Assembly: GCA_946626535.1 (NCBI GenBank)
Contig: CAMOUK010000046.1
Span: 1-8,271 of the forward strand
Source: an uncultured Caryophanales bacterium
GTDB lineage: Bacteria; Bacillota_I; Bacilli_A; Acholeplasmatales; Anaeroplasmataceae
Reading direction: 5' to 3'
DNA length: 8,271 bases
This document shows positions 1 to 5,204 of this stretch, one piece after another. Every line of letters begins with the position of its first letter. Position 1 is the stretch's first letter. Below the pieces are notes generated by a model. It was not told the origin of the DNA and searched no databases. It saw only the letters and a list, made by a program, of their open reading frames with translations. Both the position numbers and the translations under genes were made by a program.

Positions 1-1
1 A

Positions 2-67
2 GACTATCTAGGGGTTTTAACTCGTCGAAAATTCTTTTCTCCTCAAACAATAAAAGGTATCAGTTAA
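2..67 (+). other. Possible 3' end of a gene entering from the left edge
   Basis: An open frame runs in from the window edge and stops with TAA at 65-67, giving 21 residues that end in SPQTIKGIS. The stop lies in the loop of a hairpin at 54-75. Bases 1-50 contain more CG-bearing codons (CGT, CGA) than the neighbouring operon. If real, this is a gene convergent with the minus-strand operon and sharing its terminator region. A second plus frame is also open here, so chance is a serious alternative. I recognise no family. Confidence 0.2.
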
Positions 68-75
68 GATACCTT
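40..75 (-). terminator. Intrinsic terminator of the accessory operon
   Basis: A perfect 8-bp stem (54-61 with 68-75, AAGGTATC/GATACCTT) has a 6-nt loop. On the minus strand it is followed by the T-rich run TTTATTGTTT. It lies about 70 bases after the stop of the last operon gene. On the plus strand the stem is followed by GTCATTTTTA, so it may also stop transcription coming from the left. Confidence 0.55.
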
Positions 76-147
76 GTCATTTTTATAGTGGCGGACAATA
101 TTAGTCAGCAAACGAAAAACAACTAATTAAATATTACTAAATAATTT

Positions 148-396
148 CTATTCTAACTTATATTTCCTTAATAACGTGCTCCATTCTCTTTCATTCATTA
201 GATGCCTAGAAACTTCCAGTTTTGCACGTGCATCAGTTGCATAAACTAAATTCATATATAAGCCATAATCTGCTATGCTGTCAGCGTTTTCAGCTTTGCT
301 AACTAGCTCATTCATAGTTTTTGATAATTTAAAATCAATTACTATATCATTATTTATATAATTATATTTTCTATTATCAAACATATCCTTAATCAT
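148..396 (-). CDS. Small protein of unknown family (82 aa), last gene of the accessory operon
   Basis: I do not recognise this protein. It is short, soluble-looking and probably mostly helical, with no signal peptide, membrane segment or cysteine. The C-terminal half is rich in charged residues and ends in REWSTLLRKYKLE. The ATG at 396 overlaps the end of the upstream ORF6N gene by 8 bases (389-396), and no strong Shine-Dalgarno precedes it, so translation probably depends on re-initiation after the upstream stop. The internal ATG four codons later has AAGGA too close to it to be a good alternative. Its position as the last, translationally coupled gene suggests a small partner or accessory subunit of the ORF6N or phosphoesterase protein; that is inference. 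A terminator-like hairpin follows at 54-75. Confidence 0.7.
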   Translation of the reverse strand: MIKDMFDNRKYNYINNDIVIDFKLSKTMNELVSKAENADSIADYGLYMNLVYATDARAKLEVSRHLMNEREWSTLLRKYKLE

Positions 397-1351
397 TAAA
401 AACTAATTCATTATTATTTACTATTTCATTAATTAAAGTAATGTAAACTTCTTTTTCTAGCACACTGGTTATCGTATTAATCTTATTACCAGAATCCTTC
501 GAAGATGCTCCACAATGATATAATCGATAATCATTCGTGTTAAAATCTAACACTATATATCTATCATGAAATCTATTTTCGTTCTTCTTAAATACTATAT
601 TAAACCCTGTATCATTTTTAAAATCATGAACAAAACTTTTATTTATGTTATTTCTTCCTTTGTTATCTGAAAATATAATTATATTTATGCTCTCACTACA
701 ACATTTTAGCAATTGTAATGTTTTGACATCTATATAATCATCTATGATATAAATTGAATTTTTAGCTAATTTATATATTTCTTGATATGCAATATCAGCT
801 TCAATTTTTTCTCCATCTTTTATTAAATAATGCTTATATGTATTAGGATCAATGAAATTATCCATTACAATTTCTAACTTATTTTCAATCTTTTCAAATC
901 TTTTATCATAAGAAGAAAATCTAGTTTCAATATAAGAATTAGTATTTAATAGTAGATTATTACTTTCAATAATATAGTCTTTCATTTCTTTAAAAGCATC
1001 AATTAAAGCTATACTTTGTTTAGTGGCTAAGTCACCTTTTAAAACAGTCATTAACATATAAATACCTTGTTCGGTAAAAGCGTATGGAAGTTTCCTAGTG
1101 CCACCCCAACTTGATGCCGATTTTTTCGACCTCAAGATTTTATCACTTTCTTCTTTAGATAATTGAAATCTATATCTTTTAGGAAATTTTCCAATATTAT
1201 TCTTCACCTGTTCGTTAAATCTCTTTGTTTCATAGCCATATATGCGCGCCAATTCAAAATCCAACATTACTTTTTGTCCTCTAATAATATAAATCATAGA
1301 TTCAATAGTTTCATTATTTAATTCTGGCATTATTAATTCATTATCATTCAT
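389..1351 (-). CDS. ORF6N-domain DNA-binding protein with C-terminal phospholipase-D-like domain (320 aa)
   Basis: The N-terminal part (residues about 13-125) matches the ORF6N domain of phage and mobile-element proteins: an IYxIRGxKVMLDxxLAxxYG-type opening, then FPxRYxFQLSxEE and a LPYAFTEQGIYML segment. Residues about 135-165 look like a coiled-coil linker. The C-terminal part (about 185-315) resembles a phospholipase-D fold with one HKD-like motif: H262-x-R264-x4-D269, then G281-A-S-S-K-D. The usual lysine is arginine, and only one copy is present, so an active site would need a dimer, as in single-motif PLD nucleases such as BfiI. Nuclease activity is therefore possible but unproven. I start it at ATG 1351, which has AGAGGA six bases upstream and forms an ATGA overlap with the phosphoesterase stop; a GTG at 1390 in the same frame lacks that support. 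It overlaps the next gene by 8 bases. Confidence 0.85.
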   Translation of the reverse strand: MNDNELIMPELNNETIESMIYIIRGQKVMLDFELARIYGYETKRFNEQVKNNIGKFPKRYRFQLSKEESDKILRSKKSASSWGGTRKLPYAFTEQGIYMLMTVLKGDLATKQSIALIDAFKEMKDYIIESNNLLLNTNSYIETRFSSYDKRFEKIENKLEIVMDNFIDPNTYKHYLIKDGEKIEADIAYQEIYKLAKNSIYIIDDYIDVKTLQLLKCCSESINIIIFSDNKGRNNINKSFVHDFKNDTGFNIVFKKNENRFHDRYIVLDFNTNDYRLYHCGASSKDSGNKINTITSVLEKEVYITLINEIVNNNELVFND

Positions 1352-2742
1352 TTTTTGTCCTCTTTTTTTATCAATCTTACATACACCCACTTTTCGGGAT
1401 TATAATTTGTATCGTAAGCTTCAACAAATTCACTATCTTCATTACCAATACATTTCTTAACCAAATCAATATGTAAATTTTTTGTAACGTATGCACTAGC
1501 ATATTCTTTTGCTCTATCTAAATCTACAAACTGTGAAAGAATATTGTTTCCTTCTACTACTTCATATGAAGCTTCCTTATCACCATATCTTTCTTTATAT
1601 ATAGGTGTTTTAACAAAGGGGAAAGGTCTAACATGGACTCTATAATCACACCATGAATTTCCGCCATTATATTGGTCATATACCAAATTAATTTGAGCTT
1701 TAACTTTTCTGGTATCGATATTTGGCGAATATTTATCAATGGCTAGAACAAAATCAACTATGTTGCATCTCCAAGTTGATGAATCCCATTCATTATCATT
1801 TATTGGCCTTTCATTTTTATCTTTTTTTAATTTTCCATGATAGTGTAAATATATTCTAGAATCCTTAGATATGTGGTTATCAAAAGGTGATCCTATAAAG
1901 GCTACATCTGTTATTCCTTTTAAATTATAGTACCAATATCTATATGAATAGTTTTTAAAATACCATTCAGGTAAATCTTCTTCTTTTATTTTTGTTTTCC
2001 TAAATGTTTTTCTATTCTCTAGGTAGATTTCATCATCTTCCCTAGTTAATAAATTGTAATTTATTCTTTTACTTCCAACCTTACAAATACTTATTTCTAA
2101 AATATCTTTGTAAAAACAACGAAAATTCTTATATGTCTTGTCTTTATGATAATGCCCAAAATACCAGTATTTGTAATCGCAAAAATATTCCAATTTAGAT
2201 AATTGCTCCGTGTTTGAATCAGTTTTATAGCCAATCATTTTCTTCACATATTTGCTTGGCGCACAATGTGTTAATACATAATCGACTTTATAAAAATATC
2301 TTTTAAAGTTCTTAAGAGCATTTTTAAAATCTAAATTAGTAATATTCTCATCTTTCCACCAAGAAACACCTTCTTCTCTATTACACTTATCGATAGATGT
2401 TGCACCACCCATACATAAAAAAGAAAGATTGTTTATATTTATTATTTCACCACGTATTATATGAAAGACATTTGATGATAATCTATGACATTTTGCTCCA
2501 TTGCAATAAACGATTGGAAATCTATTTAGTAAATCAAAGTTTTCATGATTTCCATCTATAAACAGAACTATAAGCCCTAACAAAGAATAATCATGTATAT
2601 AAAATTCATTTTCACTCCAAACAATACCTGCATCCCCTAGTATTATTAAGTAATCATTATATGATACATATCGATTTGAAAAATACTTTTTTAATTTTTG
2701 AAAATCAATATTACCATGTGTATCTCCAGTTATATAAATCAT
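1348..2742 (-). CDS. Calcineurin-like metallophosphoesterase with an extra C-terminal domain (464 aa)
   Basis: Residues 1-about 205 carry the full metal-ligand set of the calcineurin-like phosphoesterase family: GDTHGN (D7, H9), GDAG (D37), GNHEN (N65, H66), THCAP (H159) and GHYH (H197, H199). The active site should therefore be intact for hydrolysis of a phosphoester; substrate unknown (nucleic acid, nucleotide or phosphoprotein are all possible). Stand-alone relatives are usually about 220-250 aa. This protein has about 230 further residues of unknown fold, rich in Tyr, Trp and charged residues, with a YLHYHG segment at 298-303 and CNIVDFVLAIDKYSP at 326-340. No signal peptide or membrane segment is visible, so it is probably cytoplasmic. 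The start at 2742 has GGAGG at 2751-2755, inside the last codons of the upstream gene, three bases after whose stop it begins. Its TGA stop overlaps the ATG of the ORF6N gene (ATGA). Confidence 0.88.
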   Translation of the reverse strand: MIYITGDTHGNIDFQKLKKYFSNRYVSYNDYLIILGDAGIVWSENEFYIHDYSLLGLIVLFIDGNHENFDLLNRFPIVYCNGAKCHRLSSNVFHIIRGEIININNLSFLCMGGATSIDKCNREEGVSWWKDENITNLDFKNALKNFKRYFYKVDYVLTHCAPSKYVKKMIGYKTDSNTEQLSKLEYFCDYKYWYFGHYHKDKTYKNFRCFYKDILEISICKVGSKRINYNLLTREDDEIYLENRKTFRKTKIKEEDLPEWYFKNYSYRYWYYNLKGITDVAFIGSPFDNHISKDSRIYLHYHGKLKKDKNERPINDNEWDSSTWRCNIVDFVLAIDKYSPNIDTRKVKAQINLVYDQYNGGNSWCDYRVHVRPFPFVKTPIYKERYGDKEASYEVVEGNNILSQFVDLDRAKEYASAYVTKNLHIDLVKKCIGNEDSEFVEAYDTNYNPEKWVYVRLIKKEDKK

Positions 2743-2745
2743 ATT

Positions 2746-3339
2746 CTAGGCCTCCATTATTTCATAAGAATTTAACTTGTCTTTAACAAATTCATCACTT
2801 ATAAATCCATTAACAACCTCATTCATTTCCTCAGTTATTTCTTTTTCTTCCACTTCAAAATATTTTTTAATTACATCCAAAAATGAAACATAATCAAGTT
2901 TTAAAAATGATTCATAAAACAAAACAGCACAGTTAAATAATTTTTCTATTTTTGAATCTAAATGTACAATGTAATCATTAAAGTTGTTTGTATGTTCTAT
3001 TTTAAAAGTTGGCTTATATTTTTCTAAGTATTCCATATCATATCTATCAACATTTCTACTTCCAGTCTCTTTTTGAGCTGTTAGTATAGCAATATTTGTA
3101 GTAACCATCCAATCAGTCAATCCATTTTGCAAATCTTTAGATAAAGTTGTGCCGTTTCTACTAAATATTTTCATATGTAATACATCCTCCCAGGAATCGT
3201 AAATATAATATGAGCAAGTATTATGCTCATATTTATTATTTATGGGAAAACGCCAGTTTCTTTTCAATGTTAAAATAAAATAGTAAACAACATCTTGGAA
3301 TAGAAAAAAATTACGCTCTCCTTTAACCAATACTTTCAT
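2746..3339 (-). CDS. Protein of unknown family (197 aa), first gene of the accessory operon
   Basis: I do not recognise this protein. It has no evident signal peptide or convincing membrane helix. The N-terminal part is hydrophobic and aromatic (residues about 11-25, FFLFQDVVYYFILTL, then RNWRFP), the middle holds TTNIAILTAQKETGS, and the last 60 residues are acidic and probably helical (EVEEKEITEEMNEVV). The ATG at 3339 has a consensus AGGAGG (3348-3353) with 8-base spacing. It is the first gene after the operator-bearing promoter at 3376-3404 and should be the best-translated member of the operon. Its stop lies 3 bases before the phosphoesterase start, and its final codons supply that gene's ribosome binding site. 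This tight join suggests the two proteins act together; what they do cannot be told from the sequence. Confidence 0.8.
   Translation of the reverse strand: MKVLVKGERNFFLFQDVVYYFILTLKRNWRFPINNKYEHNTCSYYIYDSWEDVLHMKIFSRNGTTLSKDLQNGLTDWMVTTNIAILTAQKETGSRNVDRYDMEYLEKYKPTFKIEHTNNFNDYIVHLDSKIEKLFNCAVLFYESFLKLDYVSFLDVIKKYFEVEEKEITEEMNEVVNGFISDEFVKDKLNSYEIMEA
2751..2755 (-). promoter_or_regulatory. Ribosome binding site of the phosphoesterase gene inside the upstream coding sequence
   Basis: GGAGG sits within the last sense codons (ATG GAG GCC) of the 197-aa gene, 8 bases before the phosphoesterase ATG at 2742. Ribosomes finishing the first gene are delivered onto the second start, which implies translational coupling. 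Confidence 0.75.
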
Positions 3340-3375
3340 TATTCATTCCTCCTATATGTATTTTTTGCTAATTGA

Positions 3376-3404
3376 ATTATACTATGTATTTTATATATAT
3401 TCAA
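3376..3404 (-). promoter_or_regulatory. Promoter of the four-gene accessory operon
   Basis: On the minus strand TTGAAT (3399-3404) and a perfect TATAAT (3376-3381) are separated by 17 bases. Transcription would start near 3369, leaving a leader of about 30 nt that contains the AGGAGG of the first gene. An operator-like arm (3380-3394) fills most of the spacer and overlaps the -10 box by two bases, so a bound repressor would block RNA polymerase. Confidence 0.75.
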
Positions 3405-3457
3405 CATCGTAATGTAATTTTTGCTAAAAAAATTGAAAAATCATAAAATACATAGTA
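3380..3457. repeat. 15-bp perfect inverted repeat, probable operators of the XRE repressor
   Basis: Arms at 3380-3394 (TACTATGTATTTTAT) and 3443-3457 are exact reverse complements, 48 bases apart. Each arm contains a small dyad (ATAC-3 nt-GTAT complete on the left, one mismatch on the right), as expected for a dimeric HTH repressor. Each arm lies between the -35 and -10 boxes of one of the two divergent promoters and overlaps that -10 box by exactly two bases. The position between a divergent XRE gene and an operon suggests autoregulation and control of the operon. Protein binding is inferred. Confidence 0.7.
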
Positions 3458-3461
3458 AAAT
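3433..3461 (+). promoter_or_regulatory. Promoter of the XRE regulator gene
   Basis: TTGAAA (3433-3438) and TAAAAT (3456-3461) are separated by 17 bases. Start of transcription near 3468 would leave a leader of only about 12 nt beginning with GAGG. A second possible promoter, TTGCTA (3421-3426) with TAAAAT (3444-3449), also spaced by 17 bases, would give a leader of about 24 nt. The right operator arm (3443-3457) covers the -10 region in either case, which predicts autorepression. Confidence 0.65.
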
Positions 3462-3479
3462 AATCTCGAGGTTGAGAAA

Positions 3480-3839
3480 ATGAGTTTTTGTGAACAATTA
3501 TCAAAATTAAGAAAAAGAAATAATATTACACAAATTGATTTAGCAAATAAAATGGGAGTTAAACAATATGTAGTATCATCATGGGAAACAGGTAGATCAG
3601 AACCAAACATTACACAAATAGTTAAGCTTTGCGACATACTAAATGTTCCTGCCGATTATTTACTTGATCGTTCAATTATTAAAGTAGTTTCTGAAGAAGA
3701 TTTTAATAAGATGGTTGAAAATATCGATAAAGATATTAAAGAAGATTTCTTAAAAGATGTTAAAGATATTTGTAAAGATTTTACAGATTCAAAAAAACAT
3801 AAGGTAATAAATATCATTAAAGAATTATCAGATTTTTAA
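3480..3839 (+). CDS. XRE/Cro-CI family helix-turn-helix transcriptional regulator (119 aa)
   Basis: Residues about 7-63 form a typical XRE (Cro/C1) DNA-binding domain: LSKLRKRNNITQIDLANKMG, a recognition-helix region around residues 28-38 (KQYVVSSWETG), then EPNITQIVKLCDILNVPADYLL. Residues 70-119 are charged and helical and probably serve dimerisation; there is no peptidase (S24), sensor or ligand-binding domain, so the inducing signal is not visible. The ATG at 3480 is preceded by GAGG with 8-base spacing. The gene is transcribed away from the four-gene operon, and the 140-bp gap carries mirror-image promoters with matching operator-like arms. It is therefore probably a repressor of itself and of the operon, as with immunity repressors of mobile elements and control proteins of some defence loci. 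The domain call is firm; the targets are inferred. Confidence 0.93.
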   Translation: MSFCEQLSKLRKRNNITQIDLANKMGVKQYVVSSWETGRSEPNITQIVKLCDILNVPADYLLDRSIIKVVSEEDFNKMVENIDKDIKEDFLKDVKDICKDFTDSKKHKVINIIKELSDF

Positions 3840-3846
3840 TAAAACA

Positions 3847-3909
3847 AAAAAGCAACACTATTAATAGACTTTCAATGTCTACAGTGTTGCTTTTATTTTT
3901 TTCAATTTA
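3847..3909. terminator. Bidirectional intrinsic terminator after the XRE gene
   Basis: An 8-bp stem (GCAACACT 3852-3859 with AGTGTTGC 3883-3890), extended by A/T pairs, encloses a smaller hairpin (TAGAC 3865-3869 with GTCTA 3877-3881). On the plus strand it is followed by TTTTATTTTTTT, and on the minus strand by TTTTTTGTTTT. It ends the XRE transcript and should stop any minus-strand readthrough from recA/tRNA-Ser into the cassette. Confidence 0.85.
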
Positions 3910-3918
3910 TTGTATATT

Positions 3919-3945
3919 AAAAGAAAAACTATCCGTTTGGATAGT
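3919..3945 (-). terminator. Intrinsic terminator of the tRNA-Ser transcript
   Basis: On the minus strand ACTATCC (3945-3939), the loop AAAC and GGATAGT (3934-3928) form a 7-bp stem followed directly by TTTTCTTTT. It lies about 55 bases beyond the encoded CCA of the tRNA gene and probably ends the tRNA transcript together with any recA readthrough. Confidence 0.8.
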
Positions 3946-4000
3946 CTTAGCTTGTTATATGAATTTAATCTAACTATATGGGTTAGAATGCAATCCCTAA

Positions 4001-4091
4001 TGGCGGAGCAGGAGGGATTCGAACCCTCGCACCAGTTACCCGATCTACTTCCTTAGCAGGGAAGCCTCTTGAGCCTCTTGAGTACTACTCC
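4001..4091 (-). tRNA. tRNA-Ser, anticodon GCU
   Basis: Read on the minus strand, the 5' acceptor half GGAGTAG pairs with CTGCTCC near the 3' end (one G-U pair), followed by discriminator G and an encoded CCA. The anticodon stem-loop is CTTCC-CTGCTAA-GGAAG, giving anticodon GCT, which reads the serine codons AGC and AGU. The T arm is GAGGG-TTCGAAT-CCCTC. The long variable arm between the anticodon and T arms is the class II feature expected for tRNA-Ser. The total of 91 nt fits. It has its own consensus promoter upstream and an intrinsic terminator downstream. tRNA-Ser genes are common integration targets, and the accessory cassette lies just beyond its 3' end, but no integrase or duplicated tRNA end is visible. 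Confidence 0.97.
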
Positions 4092-4096
4092 ACAAC

Positions 4097-4134
4097 CAAG
4101 CGCTTTTTAATTATACATTATTAAAAAACGCTTG
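4097..4134. repeat. 15-bp inverted repeat enclosing the tRNA-Ser promoter
   Basis: Arms 4097-4111 and 4120-4134 are complementary over 15 bases with one mismatch that becomes G-U on the minus-strand RNA; the loop is 8 bases. The arms overlap both the -10 box and part of the -35 box of the tRNA promoter. No T-run follows the hairpin on the minus strand, so it is not a standard terminator for recA. It may attenuate readthrough, protect the recA mRNA 3' end, or act at the DNA level. Confidence 0.6.
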
Positions 4135-4138
4135 TCAA
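4110..4138 (-). promoter_or_regulatory. Consensus promoter of tRNA-Ser
   Basis: On the minus strand a perfect TTGACA (4133-4138) and a perfect TATAAT (4110-4115) are separated by the optimal 17 bases. Transcription should start near 4103, about 12 bases before the mature tRNA 5' end at 4091. It is the strongest promoter match in the window, as expected for a stable RNA gene. Confidence 0.85.
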
Positions 4139-4152
4139 TTTGATTTTGTTAT

Positions 4153-5130
4153 CTAGATATTTCTAATCTTATTCTCAATTTCTAAAGCAACTTCAGGATT
4201 GTTTAATAGATATTCTTTTGCGTTTTCTCTACCTTGACCAATCTTATTGCCTTCATATGAGAACCAAGCTCCTGACTTGTTAATAATATCATATTGAACA
4301 GCTAAATCAACGATTTCTCCAACCTTTGAAATACCCTTACCATAGATAATATCAACTTCAGCTGTTTTAAATGGTGGCGCAACCTTATTTTTAACAACCT
4401 TGATGTTTGTTCTATTACCTAAGATTGTTGTTCCATCCTTAATAGCCTCACCACGTCTGATTTCAAGTCTTATAGTTGCATAGAACTTTAAGGCTCTACC
4501 ACCAGTTGTAGTTTCAGGATTACCAAACATTACTCCTACCTTTTCTCTAATTTGGTTAATAAAGATAGCGATACAGTTTGTCTTATTAATAATACCAGCA
4601 AGCTTACGCATTGCTTGGCTCATTAATCTAGCATGTAGTCCGACATGGTTATCTCCCATATCACCATTTAATTCTGCCTCTGGTACTAATGCTGCTACTG
4701 AATCGACAACAAGTACATCGATACTACCTGATTTAATTAAGGCTTCAGCAATCTCTAAAGCTTGCTCACCAGAATCAGGTTGAGATAAAATTAAATTTTC
4801 AATATCTACTCCTAAATTTTTTGCATATACAGGATCTAGTGCATGTTCTGCATCTATAAATGCTGCATATCCTCCTTGCTTTTGTGCATTAGCAATAGCG
4901 TGTAGGGCAAATGTAGTTTTACCAGATGATTCAGGACCATATATCTCGATAATTCTTCCCTTTGGATATCCTCCAACACCTAAAGCCTTATCAAGAGTAA
5001 TTGAGCCTGATGAAATAACATCTATCTTCTTATCAACCTCATCACCTAAACGCATTATTGAACCCTTACCGAATTCCTTTTCTATTGATTTAAGGGCGGC
5101 CTCTAATGCTTGACTTCTATTTTCAGCCAT
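4153..5130 (-). CDS. recA: RecA recombinase (325 aa, short C-terminus)
   Basis: This is the ATP-dependent strand-exchange protein of homologous recombination and DNA repair. Visible features are an N-terminal helix region ([18 protein letters not shown]), Walker A GPESSGKT at 65-72, the catalytic glutamate in DAEHALDP (E95), Walker B LVVDS at 140-144, loop L1 near 156-163 and the DNA-binding loop L2 from NQIREKVG to PETTTGG (192-210). All core residues I can check are present. At 325 aa it is about 25 residues shorter than typical RecA (around 350) and ends in basic/neutral KIRNI, so the acidic regulatory tail is absent. The start at 5130 has GGAGGT with 8-base spacing. It lies downstream of pgsA on the same strand with a 74-bp AT-only-like gap in which I see no LexA/DinR-type GAAC-N4-GTTC box and no convincing promoter, so it may be read from the pgsA promoter. 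Confidence 0.98.
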   Translation of the reverse strand: MAENRSQALEAALKSIEKEFGKGSIMRLGDEVDKKIDVISSGSITLDKALGVGGYPKGRIIEIYGPESSGKTTFALHAIANAQKQGGYAAFIDAEHALDPVYAKNLGVDIENLILSQPDSGEQALEIAEALIKSGSIDVLVVDSVAALVPEAELNGDMGDNHVGLHARLMSQAMRKLAGIINKTNCIAIFINQIREKVGVMFGNPETTTGGRALKFYATIRLEIRRGEAIKDGTTILGNRTNIKVVKNKVAPPFKTAEVDIIYGKGISKVGEIVDLAVQYDIINKSGAWFSYEGNKIGQGRENAKEYLLNNPEVALEIENKIRNI

Positions 5131-5204
5131 AAAAATTCACCTCCATATAATAATAGTGGATTTTTTAAATTTTTTTTGAAAAATTTATAAATTTCTTAAT
5201 TTTT

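Noticed and set aside
1352..1390. Longer ORF6N protein starting at GTG 1390 (13 extra residues)
   Set aside because: The ATG at 1351 has a proper AGAGGA site and an ATGA overlap with the upstream stop, and the extra residues (MGVCKIDKKRGQK) simply translate that site and the coding end of the upstream gene.
1557..1739. 60-residue minus-strand frame inside the phosphoesterase gene
   Set aside because: It lies wholly inside a convincing coding sequence in another frame and shows no ribosome site or family features.
148..3339. Interpretation of the operon as a classical toxin-antitoxin or CRISPR-linked locus
   Set aside because: No known toxin or antitoxin fold, no Cas protein and no spaced direct-repeat array can be seen on either strand.
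3362..3427. Direct repeat TTTTTGCTAA at 3362-3371 and 3418-3427 as extra regulator sites
   Set aside because: The 10-base match is mostly T and A, does not share the mirror symmetry of the promoters, and sits at different places relative to each promoter.
3401..3637. 78-residue minus-strand frame antisense to the XRE gene and crossing the promoter region
   Set aside because: It overlaps the clear XRE coding sequence and the divergent promoters; its hydrophobic look comes from reading the antisense of an AT-rich gene.
89..4007. TGGCGGA occurs at 89-95 and at the tRNA-Ser 3' end (4001-4007), a possible attachment-site repeat bounding the cassette
   Set aside because: Only 7 bases match, the identity does not extend into the tRNA, and no integrase gene is present between the copies.
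5181..5194. 14-bp palindrome AAATTTATAAATTT between pgsA and recA as an operator
   Set aside because: It consists only of A and T in a stretch of A/T runs, where such palindromes arise by chance, and it does not resemble a LexA/DinR site.
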